A stretch of DNA of 64,000 nt from Pseudeuparius sepicola (GCA_963920635.1 OY987298.1:116612035-116676034); one strand, 5' to 3'. Shown: positions 46,552 through 58,389, counted from the stretch's first letter. Notes: generated by a model not told the origin, from the letters alone. Numbers and translations are program-made.

Positions 46552-47511
46552 ATGCCCTTATCTGTCCACGACCCCACAATTTCCAATGAAACTCCTTACG
46601 ATTCGAAACCCATAACTAAAACTCCATTTTTAACTCCTTTAACCAAACCCCCTAATAGTTTAATGAATCCTTCGAAAGATTTGCCACCTTTACCAGAACC
46701 GCCTGACTCGAATTCTATGACTAAAAAACCTGAACAATTCCCTTTAAAAATTTCTTTAGAAAATATTTTACTTTTTGAAAGTCTAATTAATATTGAATGT
46801 TATATTCTAAATAACAAAATCACTTATTTATTAAAAATCCCTATTACTTTCCCTTTTGATTTTGAATACTTTCATTTATTCTCTACTCCTATATTTTCGG
46901 AGAGTCATTTTAAGACAGTTTTTCCAAAAAACAAATTCCTATTAAAAAATAAATTGCACTACGCATTTACGAGTAAGGCATGCTCAAGAACGAAGTCCCA
47001 AGACTACGTTTGTAAAAAACTGGACCTAGAAGAAATCCGACAAGACGCACCTTGTGGAATTCAACTCCTCACTTCAAGAAGTATAACTACATGCAAAGAG
47101 TTCGACATTACCATTAGTAAACCAGTTATCAAACAACTTGGCGAAACCAATCAATACATTGGTCTATTTCCAAAAATTGTAACAGTTAAACTGAGTTGCA
47201 ATAATCAAGAAGAAACGCTACAACTCATCGGCTCTCACCTGTTCAAGATTCCAATAAATTGTAAGCTGTCGACGAATCGAGAAAAAATAATAAATGAACA
47301 AGAAACAAGTTTAATCGAAAACCCAGTACTCTTTCCAAAACTAGAAATGCAATTAAAAAGCAATACGACGCTCAACTTAGACTTCGAATTAGAAAATCTG
47401 CAACTTGACCAACTTCAAGAATTAAAGACAGAAGTTCTTCAAAACAACCCCGAACTTCTAAAGTTCACTATATACCAAGCCTTTGGACAATTATTATTTA
47501 TGGTTTATTGA
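46552..47511 (+). CDS. Env-derived protein, internally deleted and C-terminally frameshifted
   Basis: 319 codons, ATG two bases after the gag stop codon. Residues 1-70 are Pro/Thr-rich and probably come from the start of pol. From about residue 75 the sequence resembles the C-terminal half of baculovirus F-like envelope proteins of errantiviruses, including the pattern LLKIPITFPF followed by YFHLFSTPI and several cysteines (about residues 145-215). The receptor-binding and fusion-peptide part is missing, and all of pol is deleted. The frame ends at 47511 just where the membrane anchor should begin. A hydrophobic stretch and a basic tail are visible in a different frame up to the 3' LTR, so the anchor is cut off by a frameshift. 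It cannot act as a normal envelope protein. Confidence 0.7.
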   Translation: MPLSVHDPTISNETPYDSKPITKTPFLTPLTKPPNSLMNPSKDLPPLPEPPDSNSMTKKPEQFPLKISLENILLFESLINIECYILNNKITYLLKIPITFPFDFEYFHLFSTPIFSESHFKTVFPKNKFLLKNKLHYAFTSKACSRTKSQDYVCKKLDLEEIRQDAPCGIQLLTSRSITTCKEFDITISKPVIKQLGETNQYIGLFPKIVTVKLSCNNQEETLQLIGSHLFKIPINCKLSTNREKIINEQETSLIENPVLFPKLEMQLKSNTTLNLDFELENLQLDQLQELKTEVLQNNPELLKFTIYQAFGQLLFMVY

Positions 47512-47631
47512 TTTTACCAGCGATTTATTACGGCTACAGAAGATGGAAATCAAGAAGACGTAACAAAGAGAAGAAAGAAGTTCCACAACCAGGAGATATC
47601 CAACTCCTACGGTGCCCTAGAGTTATTTCTG

Positions 47632-47641
47632 CGGAGGGAGG
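47632..47641 (+). promoter_or_regulatory. Polypurine tract
   Basis: CGGAGGGAGG lies directly before the 3' LTR, the usual place for plus-strand priming. Confidence 0.65.
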
Positions 47642-47827
47642 AATTATGTCACCACCGATCCCGAAGAAGCGCTGACGCTGCACAAGAAGACACCGCCGAA
47701 GCGTCCCCTATAAAAACGGGACTTTGCTATATTGTATACCTCATTCTTATTCTATACTTTGTATTGTAACTTTATGTTCAATAAATAATTTTTTAAAAAG
47801 ACCGCGTTACGCTCCCGACCATTAACT
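47642..47827 (+). repeat. 3' LTR
   Basis: Identical to the 5' LTR in every one of 186 positions. AGTC follows as target duplication. Confidence 0.9.
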
Positions 47828-48090
47828 AGTCGTTGTTAGTTCTAATGATCTCGACTGCCAAAATTTAGGTTTCTAAAGGTGCCCATTACCCTCTTGGAGA
47901 GATCGTCATTTATTAATGAGTATTCATAACTGCAAGGGCGTAGATACGGGGGGGTAATTACCCCCCCCCCCCCCAAGGAAACCAGAACCTTAACCACTGG
48001 GCTATTACCACGACACGTCTATAATAGAAAATAAAAATATTATTCTATTATTAATTTTTATAATGAACTCTGTAAAAAGACGCAAAAAAA

Positions 48091-49038
48091 ATTAGCAAAG
48101 AAAGTCTGCAAAATTCGGCTTCTGAAACATTACCTTTGTGTGATCCTAATATATATCCAAAAATATATGAACTTTTGAAAATTCTGTGTACAGGGTGTCC
48201 CATTTTGGGTGTTTTTTGGTGTTTTTCTCAAAAATCCAGGTTATTATTAAAGCTAGAGGGGTGCGGTTTTCACGTCACTGTACTACTTTTTTGAGAGGAA
48301 TTTGGTGGACCAATCAGATTTTAGATAAGTTTTATAGTTTCCTCGCATTGGAGCAGGACCTCTCTCCTGGCTACAACTTATATATATCGACAAATTTAAT
48401 CAACTATTTTTATAGATTTTTTGTCGTAGAATGGAATAATTAGTTTTTTAGTAGCGTTAATAATTTTTGAGATATGAACTATGGTTTCCATTTAAAAAAA
48501 AATGTAACTGGTTCATATCTCAAAAACTATTAACGCTACCAAAAAACTAATTATTCCATTCGATTCTACTCCAAAAAATCTATAAAAATAGTTGATTAAA
48601 TTTGTCGATATATATAAGTTGTAGCCAGGAGAGAGGTTTCCAAAAAATCGAAATTTTCAGTCCTGCGCCAATGCACGGAAACTATAAAAGACTTATCTAA
48701 AATCTGATTGGTCCACCAAATTCCTCTCAAAAAAAGTAGTACAGTGACGTGAAAACCGCAACCCTCTAGCTTTAGTAATAACCGAGATTCTGAGAAAAAC
48801 ACCCAAAAACAAGCAAAATGGGACACCCTGTATACTGCCTGTAAGAGTAGCCTCGGCCGAAAGAAGTTTTTCATCTTTAGAAAGACTCAAATCTTGGTTG
48901 AGGTCCACTATGGGACAAGAGAGGCTTGTAGGGTTGACGCTTTTACATATTAACAGGGATATAAAACCTTGCCCTGAAGCAGTGCTAAACAGATTTGCCA
49001 ATAATAGTAACAAAAGGATTTTAGATTTAGTTCTATAA
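48091..49038 (+). pseudogene. hAT transposase C-terminal (dimerization) region, interrupted
   Basis: The frame from 48091 gives SETLPLCDPNIYPKIYELLK (48121-48180) up to 48190, where the palindrome 48191-48830 begins. After it, LPVRVASAERSFSSLERL, then LRSTMGQERLVGLTLLHINR and a stop at 49036-49038. VASAERSFS and LRSxMxQERL are hallmark motifs of the hAT C-terminal dimerization domain. Removing the palindrome and one TA copy restores a continuous frame across the junction, so the insertion was clean. The N-terminal zinc finger and the catalytic core are missing. Confidence 0.88.
48191..48830. mobile_element. 640-bp palindromic TA-flanked transposon (CAGGGTGTCCC ends)
   Basis: CAGGGTGTCCCATTTTG on the left is mirrored by CAAAATGGGACACCCTG on the right, and the arms pair to a centre near 48495-48500. 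TA lies at both borders (48189-48190, 48831-48832). It has no coding capacity. Same terminal type as the elements at 12253, 40288, 59074 and 61193, but arm sequences differ, so it is a separate family. Confidence 0.88.
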
Positions 49039-49128
49039 AAACTGGTTTATGTGTGGATATATTTTTTTATATTTTGACTGTTTTTTTTTTAGTTTATAAA
49101 TGTTTTTTTAAGATTCGGTTTTTTAAAG

Positions 49129-49286
49129 ACTGATTTTTTCTTGTTATTTTTTTGTTTGTTTCTGTTTTCATCAAAGAAAAAGTACATATTTTATTTTTAT
49201 ATTTTTTACTGATTTTTTCTTGTTATTTTTTTGTTTGTTTCTGTTTTCATCAAAGAAAAAGTACATATTTTATTTTTATATTTTTT
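49129..49286 (+). repeat. Perfect 79-bp tandem duplication
   Basis: The unit beginning ACTGATTTTTTCTTGTTATT occurs twice with no difference (49129-49207, 49208-49286). It is probably recent replication slippage within the hAT remnant. Confidence 0.9.
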
Positions 49287-49484
49287 ATCATTATTATTTT
49301 GAGTTTGTTTCATTGTTCTTTGTTTTAAATATATAGTACCTATACATTTTGTTATTCAATATATTACTAATGTTCGTTTTATTTGGCTTTATAATAGTCT
49401 TTACTTATGCATACCTACCCATACCCACCTATAAAATCGCAATAAAACCTAATAATTGGGAAACAGACGAACTATAAATATTAG

Positions 49485-49525
49485 CACAGACCTATATAGC
49501 TTTAGCGAAGCTATATAGGTCTGTG
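49485..49525. mobile_element. 41-bp snapback with 7-bp flanking repeat
   Basis: CACAGACCTATATAGCTT (49485-49502), TAGCG, then the exact reverse complement (49508-49525). ATATTAG lies directly on both sides (49478-49484, 49526-49532). Termini CACAGA/TCTGTG are shared with the snapback at 3230-3269. Confidence 0.6.
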
Positions 49526-49586
49526 ATATTAGGTATTACCATTACCACCCCCGGAAGAAAAAGCTATCTACGCCCTTGGATAACTG

Positions 49587-50956
49587 TATCTTGTCGCAGC
49601 TGTAATCCTATAGCTTGCAACATAGAATTTCTTCCAGTTTAATGAGAGGATTTTATTTCTAATCGAAATATTGAATAACTAACTTACCTCCTATTAGTTT
49701 TTTTCTAGAAACCATATAAATAATAATAAATAATCACAAACGTGCATGTTCTACACATGCCAAACAGGTTAGATATAATATGCATACTTGCAAGAAATGC
49801 AAAGTTAGTATTAGCGCAACCCTGGCGGACATAAAAAATATAGTACCTATACGGTGCGTATATCATATATTAATCTTCACGCTATCCTAAACGTGTAACT
49901 ATCTTCAAAAAAGCTTTGATAGATTGTTGTTCTTTAAACATTTATGTGTGTTGTTTGTAATTAAGGATGATACTGAGCTATATTAATTATACTCTCGTAA
50001 GTTCAACTGACTTACTTGTAAGGAAGTTTGAGCTAAATTATACCCCAGCCTCATGCGATATTACAAACCCTCCCTGAAGACCCACCCCCAACAATCTATC
50101 AATCGATCATAAAATAAGCACTGAAGGTTTTATAGCGTGGTTAGATAATGCAGCGGTTCGAGAGAAAACACCTTTTCTTTATAATTCAGCTCAAACTTCC
50201 TTACAGGGAAGTCGATTGATTTGAGAAACTCGGGATAGCTCAGTTCGCGAAATGTGTAAATCAGCTTAAATAGATTCCGAAATAGAACATATTTTCGGGA
50301 TCCGATCATTTCGCTTTGGTCATATCGCGAACTAAGTATTTATTTCGGGGAATAGGCGAATTCGACGTATGAGTCTAACATAACAGGCTGTTTGTTAAAC
50401 ATGCAGCAAAAACTTAAGGCAATATTTCTTGGGCCAAAATAAAAATAATTTCCTATATAATGTTCAGAAGTGCTTTATTTCCGAAATAGTGTGTTATAAT
50501 TTTGTACAAAAAAAACTTTTTTTATTGCAATCTAAGAATTGCTTTGCCTAAAGCAAATAAAAATACAACTATTTTCCTTTGATTATTTCGTACGTCGCTC
50601 CGTTTCGTACAATAAAAAATTCAAACTCCAGACCACAAACTTGTACTTTTACATCATGTATGCAAGCACGTTATTCCAAGCGACCTGCCTCGTGGTCACG
50701 CCCCTGGAATTTCTGGATCCACTGGAATATGTCTAAAAGATACCCCATAAAATTATTAAGAAACTCTGAAAAATTTATTGAAATCGGCCCAAGCATTTCT
50801 TAGATAGTAATAAAAAACAATTTTTTTTACAAAACATTAACATCCTCTATTTCGGAAATGAAGCAATTCTAGACTTACCTATGTTTATAGTAACTTTTTT
50901 ATTTTTACCCAAGGGATATTCCTTTGAATTTTGTACAGGTTTAGGGAACACCCTGT
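49587..50956. other. No gene; partial palindromic repeat at the right
   Basis: TTTCCGAAATAGTGTGTTAT near 50478 is mirrored near 50850 (ACATCCTCTATTTCGGAA), and AACACCCTGTATAT at 50948 is a CAGGGTG-type right end. A matching left end was not found, so this is a truncated member of the palindromic group. Two open frames here (50539-50803) show no domain. Confidence 0.45.
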
Positions 50957-51115
50957 ATATAAGTGGTTTCATTTAATTTTTAATTGGGATTTTTCGCCAC
51001 AGAAGCCTGAAACAAAAAGAAAATATCAAAGTGAAATGACAGAAAAAATAAAGGCGAAAAACCCAATTAAAAATTAAATGGATCTGTTTGCGTCGCAAGG
51101 AAATATAAGTGGTTT
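50957..51115. mobile_element. Small insertion built from inverted Penelope-like termini, 13-bp duplication
   Basis: CATTTAATTTTTAATTGGG with TTTTTCGCC (50970-50999) is mirrored at 51053-51080. The same terminal sequence ends the Penelope-like element at 9587, and CAAAGTGAAATGACAG here matches CAAAGTGAAGTGACAG at about 9788. ATATAAGTGGTTT flanks the insertion at 50957-50969 and 51103-51115, a 13-bp duplication typical of target-primed retrotransposition. Confidence 0.6.
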
Positions 51116-54100
51116 TGTTGTTAACTCAATGTTAAAATTGTTAAAACGTGATAAACAGCTTATTTTCAATGGAAAAAGAAAATTTTTCGAATTGATATAT
51201 TTGTGAAAGATCGCGGGGGCCTTATACCTACGTCCATCAGACAGTGTTTCCAATACATACCTATGTGTATAGGAACAGAAAAATATTTAAGGTATTTTAA
51301 AATTGAAAAGTCTCTTCAAATAAATTAGAAAACAAAAATTAAAATTATGCATTTTGAACTTTTAACATTTACATTGTCGAAATTATAAGAGCGGTTACTG
51401 AAAGCAAATAAGATATATACTGAAAGTTATATTAAAATTATTAAACCAGAATTTGTCAGAAAGGCAAGTTTTTGTTAAATTGTTATTTAGTCCAATAAAG
51501 TTGTGCTCGGCTTATAAAGGTCTCAAAAAATCCAAACAGGAGTGTCCAATCAAAAGATAACACTCAAACTTGGTTGGTTTCCTAAACAATAGGGGTAGTT
51601 TCCTAAACATTTTTTAGAGCAAAATGACCCTAATTAAAATTGTAGGGGATTCAAGTATGAACAACTTTCCATGGTAAAAAAGTTTTGTATCTATAATACG
51701 TAATGAGTTATAGCGCATTACTTATATATAGGTATGACAAAAATTTCTCACGCTGCAGGAGAAAATCGGAAAAATTATCCTGTATTATAGTAGAAGGTAT
51801 ATAAGAAATTTTTATTAGAAAGAAAACATTACGTGCAAACTAGCAACGCTGAAATAACCTTTTAAACCGCATACAACAATGTCCGAAGAATACTTTGTAA
51901 AAGGTAAAAACCTTTCGGCTCTCCCGATGTACCGCTCTACAACTTCCAACAAATTACCATCACCATTATGCAGCCAGCCATACATCTTGGCGGATTTTGT
52001 TCTATTTGAATTTTGCGAATTTTGCTGTAGTTTGTTGATACACAGATACGTTCTTTCTTTGCCTTCAAATTACCGTTGGGACCACTTCGGAGACTGAGCA
52101 GCGAGGGTTGGTGGCTTTCGGTTCTGGCTGCGGCTATACAGCAATCTGGGGTGAGTATTTTTCAAATTATTACTTTTGAATTTTGGCTTTGCCGTCTTTG
52201 TGAAAAATACCTCACCACTAGTTATCCACCGATCGCCTTATCAGATCCGTTTTATTGTTGCCTAATATTAAATTTTGTAGTAAAAAGGTTGCTCCTTCGA
52301 ATTCATTAAGCACACGGTATACGTAATAATAGGTTTGTATTAGGTTCTTTTGTAGTAAATCGGCTGCTTATTGAGTACCGTAGCCTTGTTGGGTGCTTAA
52401 TTATAATTACTTTGTTTTTAGTATTTTTATTAGCGTCTTGAATAGAGAAGAGGACTAGCATTTTTTTGTTGTCTGCTAATAAATTTAAGCAATGTTTGAT
52501 TTATATTTGCATTGATTATAATAATTTTGCACAAAAGTGTCAAGGAAATCAAGCATTTATATTATTGTACAGTTTAATAAATCAAGTTTTACCATTTTTC
52601 TCAAGTCAAGAATCTCACCACTTGATTGGTATTTTTTATATTTTATTGGAAATTATTTAGGCTTTCACTATGCACAGTATTATTGTAATATAAAATTTAA
52701 CATTTAACATTAACTGAAATAGTTTATCTTTGTGTAAAAGCACCAGGCTTATTTTCTACGTGTTAGAACGGACACCGTTGTTTTTTTCCTTTACATGTAA
52801 TCACACAAAAAGTGAAGTGCACACCACGGAACCCCACTCAAAGCTCATGACCTGCTTCCAGCGAGAGTTAGCTGAGGAAGTGCACCCCGTAACAAAGAAG
52901 TCTGGGCTTAGGTAAGGAAGGGGATAGGACGCGTAACGTGTACTCGTATATACGGACCATAGCAGAGAGTGTTCCCAAATATCAATGCAACGCCATAATT
53001 TGGTGCCAAACGTCGTGTGTTACAGCAGGTTTAGTTTTAGTTATTTTGTACTCATACGGACTGAAGACATTGTTATTATTGTGGCATCATAACGGTGTCT
53101 TGTTCAGCTTTTGGTTGCAAAAGTCGAGGTGAACAGAAAGTATCAGGAATAACCTTTCATAGGTAGGTAAATATTTATAGTAAATGGCTTCAAGGAAAAA
53201 AGACATTGTATTATTTGTATACCGCCTCAAACAACTAAAATTTTGTTGCTTTGTCGAAATTTGGTCCCTTTACAAACCAACAGTACCTAATGCTTTATAG
53301 GCATTTTTCATTATTTACCAGTCCCACGCGATACGCCACTGGTGGTGCCTAACTGGGCACACTCAATTTGGCAGCATTATGCGTCCTCTCTCCCCTCTCT
53401 TGTCTAAGAGTCGCGTGTCTGTCGGGCTGTCAACATCCATCTAAGTTGAGGTATCTCCAAAAACGGTGCTAGTCAAAAATTCCAATGAACTTCTAACGTG
53501 TCAAGTGTTCTAACAAGTTGAGTTTTATATAATGAACTTTGTGACAATATCTAAGTTTGGCAAATGTTTGGTTCTATAAAGATGTTTGCAAAAAGCTAAT
53601 TTCCCCTAATCTTGTCAATTTAATTTTTTCCTATTAAATCTTGTAATTTATTTTACTGTCTTGTTTTATTTGGACTCTATCTTCTACACTCGGTTTCTGT
53701 TTTATTAAAAAAAGTATAATTACCTGGAGACCAACAACTATAAGAGGCCATTTTGTTATAACCTATACAACGCATCTACACGTTGGCTTAAGATGAACAA
53801 AGAGCATTCACATACACTGAATACCTACCAAAGTTCGCCAGTTCAGCCTCCAAATTGCCTCGGCTTAGCAGTGGGTAAATTAGTCGTCGGCCATCGTCGC
53901 CCAAATCCTATCGGACCTCGGTGGAATTTATGTCACGGAGTTGCCAACTCCGACGCCACTAAATTCCCTTCCGCCAGCCTAATGGGCTGCGCCCCCATTA
54001 CCGCCTACTACAGTGTTCCGGGACGGTAACAAGATGCACCGCCGTTGTAATTACCTCGTTTTACTTCGGGTCACGTGATCCCACACGTGTACTACAGCCA

Positions 54101-57100
54101 ATTAAATTAACGGGCAGTTTGAACCGGCTTATGTTGATGAAATTAATTGAGGTGGGTATTTACAGAAAAACGGGTAAATTATTACATTATTAAAATAGAT
54201 GTTATTTTTTCAAAATTGAAAAAGAAAACAATGGATGCACAGCTATGAATATTCTTTATTGTCTATTTTTTCCTTACAATTATAAAGTATTTAAAATTTG
54301 TATAAACGCTATAACTAACCAAAACAAAAAATAAATCTACAGGGTGATTCAGTCATAATGTAAAAAACTTGCCAAAATAAATTTTCAAAAATTTCATAAC
54401 ATTTGTCTTAAGCCCAAAAAAACTCAAAAAACGTCGCTTATGGACGCCCGCCGGGACGTGTCTTAAAATTTCGCCTATGTCAATGGTAGTGACAGGTAGT
54501 GAAATCGCTCGGCTTTGCCACGTCTAGCAATTTATTCGAGGATTCACCACGAAATTTCGATTTCCTGTTGGAAACGATTACTTTCTAAGGAACATGTAGA
54601 ATGCCTATGAAACACCTACCTTACTGACATTTCCAGGATTGAAGATTGCACCATTTCCTCTTTTCTTGCTTTTTTACATTAAAAGTCACACAGTACTACA
54701 CAACACAACATTCACATTTTCTAAATCCGTTGGGAACCTCTTGGTTCCCCTCAGCCATTACTTTTGTTTGAAGCGAGATACTCAGCCTGGTGACCACGAC
54801 GAGGTGGATCCCCTCCGCCAGAAAATCCCCGAAGGGTAACCAAAAAACACAACTCCACTAGCACACATATGCAACGCACTACAGTAGCTGTTCAACCTCG
54901 ACGCACAAATTCACTCGGTTAATTAAACAAGTCCGGATACGTACTGCTAGTTGTCGATTTCCTGTTCGTACACAATCGCCTTCATGTATCCCCAAATATA
55001 AAAATCCGTTGAATTCAAGTCTGGTGTGCCAGGCCCTAACTTTCCCATTTAGTCAGTATTAGTTATTGTTATTTATAAGCGACAGTATTTCAATAAGATG
55101 TATGGGTAGTGCTGATGCACGATACCAATACCAAAGATCATAATAATCTTTGACGATACACAGCGCTCAGGTGCTGTGACGTGAACGGTGACGCTTATTC
55201 GACAAAATCATAGCTAATATCAACTCTAATAGTGAGCCAGGCAACCACATATCCACCACGGTCTTAAAGGTGCCTACATACTATTTTGGGATTTAACACA
55301 TGAAATTGATACCTGACGTATGTCAGTGAGACTAATTTCAGGACTATTTTTGGTAAGTTGGCCGCGCTTTTGTCGGGTGCGCAGAAGAGTTTAATTTTCG
55401 CACAAGAGTTTAATTTTCGTTCTCCTAGCTGGCATACCGTTTTCTGTGTAGGTATCGTGTGCTCATGTTGAAATTCAGGTGAACGCACTGGGATGGGAAA
55501 CCTTTGATTTAATTTAGGCGATAGACGATAGGGGAAGTTCGCATCGTGACTTGCGCGGGAGAGCCAAGAAGGGAGGACAGTAGTAATGGAGTAACGGCAC
55601 GCATGTAGCATCGCGCTTTCGCAGGACGCGTGGTTTTTGGGACTCAAAAGGCGGAGAAAAAGGGAAGCTGGAGTGTAGTGAGAAGCCTCGAGAATCGCCC
55701 GAGGCAGGAGAAGGAAAATTGTGGAGAATTTGGAGACGCCCTGTGCCCCGGATACAGGAAAGCAAGAGGTGTTGCCACGGCGGACCGACCGGTACTCGAC
55801 GCCAAGAGCCTCGGAATGCTCTGTACGACGAGGGAGCGACACGATTAGTTAACATCCAAGTCAGAGAATCAACTGTTGATGCATACAGTAAGTCGACTAC
55901 CCCTAAGCAGCCGTTGCACAATATGGAAGAACATTGACTCGGACATTGGGTGAGCTTTTAATTGAAAATAAACTGTTGTTTCGGGTCCTGCACTGCGCGC
56001 TAAAAAAATGAACTATCAAAACGGGGTTTACGCCTTTATCTAGGGCTTAAGAGGTAAGGTGAATTTAGGATAGTTAAATTTCAAGGTAAGGTAAGGCGAG
56101 TCCTGGAGAACCTCGGGTAAATCTAACAGCGCTGCGGCTGTACAGATTCAAATCGATTGTTATTTATGTATTTTTTTTATTTGTTTGAGTAAAGAGGTAT
56201 TTTCATCCTTCCTAAAACAGCGGCAACACCGTGAAAATAACTTCAAGTTGACAGTACGTTCCGAAGCCATATTGGATGACGTAATTAGAGGCGGATATTT
56301 ACAGGGAAAATTGGTGTTTTTACCCTTTTTTTTTAAGATCGAAAAAAAAAACTAAAAATATTTTTCTGTTTTCTCAAGCCACTCTGCGCACGTGGTAATT
56401 TTTTTTTTGTACTAAGTGATAGTTAACCCTGTATATTATGTAATTATGTATTTTGATGTTAGATTTTGGGCTTCCCAATAACCTCTTTTGAAAATGCTAC
56501 TCTAGTTTGTCAGGCGCCAAGTCTTTTTTATAGCGGTGACCTCCGCTTTTGCGAGATTACTACAGTCAGTAAGTGGTTAAATACGTACTGCCGGACGAAT
56601 TAGTTTACCTGCGCGGTGTGCGGAAATTCTTAATTAAGCAAAGCAGATTGGTATAAACAGCTGGTTTATTCGCGATTTGTCGAATTTAGGGTACCTACTG
56701 CAAGTGAATTTTTTTTTTGGCAAGATATTCTGAATGGATTTAGTAACGGCCTATTATTTGTAAATTCTACGAAATAGCCATCTCCGAATTTGAAAGAATG
56801 CGGCATGAACTTTTGCGAAAACTGCCTGGGACGCCTTGGTCCGGTCGCACACCCAGTCCAGTGATCGGCAATACGAGCGAGCATGTAAATTGAACTTACG
56901 AGGGAGGGAGCAAGAAAAGGTTTTTTTTAGAAAACTGATTTGTTCTTCTCCTATATATGTATATATGTTCCTTCTAGTAGACTTAAAAATACAAAAATCT
57001 GCTATTGTGATAGAGCTAGAATTAATTTATACCTACCTAAAGGTCTCTATAGGTATTTAATATGTAGTTATGTAATAATTTTAATAGGCTATACAAAAAA

Positions 57101-57507
57101 TGTGATATTTTTCTGATTTATTTTGAATTGTACATTGTACACGGCTTTCTTCAACTGGTGCGGGAATATCATTGTGCACGGGTCCGCTATAAAAATTTGA
57201 GTAAATTATAGGAGGCCATGGAAAACAAAAGTTGATAGTCCCAGCTTCCAGTTTCAATAAGATAGAATTGACATTTTCGCATATTTTAGAATCTGCAATT
57301 GTGACAGAGAGAATTTAATTACAGAAATATTTCCAAAGACTTTTATTTATAGTTGTAAGTACCATGTAAATAAGTATAGATACTTGTAGATAAGAAAGAG
57401 TTTCTTATATTTAAGACCTCCTATTGTTCATATTTCATGTTTAAAATGCATAATTAAAATTAAATTATAAAAAATAAAAAGCTAAAATTTGAACTCGAAC
57501 ACCTATA
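51116..57507. other. No recognised gene; two GC-richer patches
   Basis: GC-richer patches at about 53800-54080 and 55500-55960 stand out. The second ends with AATAAACTGTTGTTTCGGG, LTR-like, and carries overlapping open frames on both strands, none with a domain. CTACAGGGTGATTCAG at 54340 is a lone CAGGGTG-type terminus. The rest is AT-rich with no repeat structure that I can see. Confidence 0.4.
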
Positions 57508-57509
57508 TA

Positions 57510-58387
57510 CAATGCCCGCCAAAAAGTCTGCACCATATGGGAAAAATTTTTAGTAAATAACTGACGGAAAATTTGTTTGCGTCATCAGGTTTTGCTTGCT
57601 CTAGAACCAAAATTGACATAATCAAATGTTGTCACGTAGTCTCTTTTATATGTCAAATTTGACATTAATGAAAAAATGTCCAAAAAATTGGCTTATTTAA
57701 CCGAATTTCGAAAAAAATCATAAGAAAAATATATTTCTTTCGCAATTTTATACCCCCATGCAAAATGTCAAGAGCCTACTACGATTTTCATATTTTGCCC
57801 TTTGTTGGATATTATTGGACATAATATTTTAAATTTTCTAGATATTTCTGATCAGATTAGCATGACAGAAATATTTGTGTGTTTTTACAACCATTTACTA
57901 TAGAAAGAAGTTTGTAAATCGAGTTTATGTGTTTATCTGTAAAAATGAGATCAGTTTTGCACCAAGCGTGCTTCTTTAACAAGCCCTCATATTAATTTTT
58001 TTGCAATGAAAGAAAAGAAGGATATTTAGACCGTAAACTAAGTATTGTGGAGTATGTATTCAGTCAATGAGTGTTTTAAATTATATAGGATCGACTTTTA
58101 TGGAATAACAAATACGGAAAAGGGCAACAAAGGGCAAAATATGAAAATCGTAGTAGGCTCTTGACATTTTGCACAGGGGTATAAAATTGCGAAATAAACA
58201 TATTTTTCTTATGACTTTTTTCGAAATTCGGTTAAATAAACCCATTTTTCGGACACTTTTTTAATTAATGTCAAATTTGACATATAAAAAAGACTACGTC
58301 ACAATATTTGATTATGTCAATTTTGGTTCTAGAGCAAGCAAAACCTGATGCCGCAAACAAATTTTCCGTAAGTTATGGCGGGCACTG
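57510..58387. mobile_element. 878-bp palindromic TA-flanked transposon (CAxTGCCCGCC ends)
   Basis: CAATGCCCGCCAAAAAG on the left is mirrored by GGCGGGCACTG on the right, with TA at both borders (57508-57509, 58388-58389). The arms pair for about 310 bp (GTCAAATTTGACATTAATG, CAAGAGCCTACTACGATTTT and their complements) around a 240-bp unpaired centre with no recognised coding. Tc1/mariner-type by its TA flanks. Confidence 0.8.
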
Positions 58388-58389
58388 TA

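Larger units (their letters stand above)
44762..47827 (+). mobile_element. Young non-autonomous errantivirus-like LTR retroelement (gag plus env remnant, no pol)
   Basis: Two identical 186-bp LTRs bound a 2.69-kb interior with an intact gag ORF and a second ORF derived from env. AGTC flanks the element on both sides (44758-44761, 47828-47831), a 4-bp duplication as produced by Gypsy/errantivirus integrases. A primer-binding site similar to that of tRNA-Ser-primed errantiviruses and a purine tract are in place. Protease, RT, RNase H and integrase are absent, so mobility would need another element. Autonomous relatives are about 7 kb. Identical LTRs imply recent insertion or gene conversion. 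Confidence 0.85.
47933..49578. mobile_element. hAT transposon remnant with 8-bp duplication, split by a palindrome
   Basis: The 14-bp termini CAAGGGCGTAGATA and TATCTACGCCCTTG are perfect inverted repeats, followed by G- or C-runs. The flanks CATAACTG (47925-47932) and GATAACTG (49579-49586) differ at one base. The interior keeps the last part of a hAT transposase on the + strand, broken by a TA-flanked palindrome (48191-48830), a perfect 79-bp tandem duplication and a 41-bp snapback. About 1.65 kb remains of an element that would normally be 3 kb or more. Confidence 0.85.

Noticed and set aside
48186..49013. Short open frames on both strands across the 48191-48830 palindrome
   Set aside because: The frames are mirror images created by the inverted arms. 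Only the hAT-derived frame downstream has family motifs.
55264..55921. Overlapping 192- and 135-codon frames on the minus strand plus frames on the + strand
   Set aside because: Open frames on both strands reflect GC-rich composition. No domain was recognised, and the block ends in an LTR-like polyadenylation motif.
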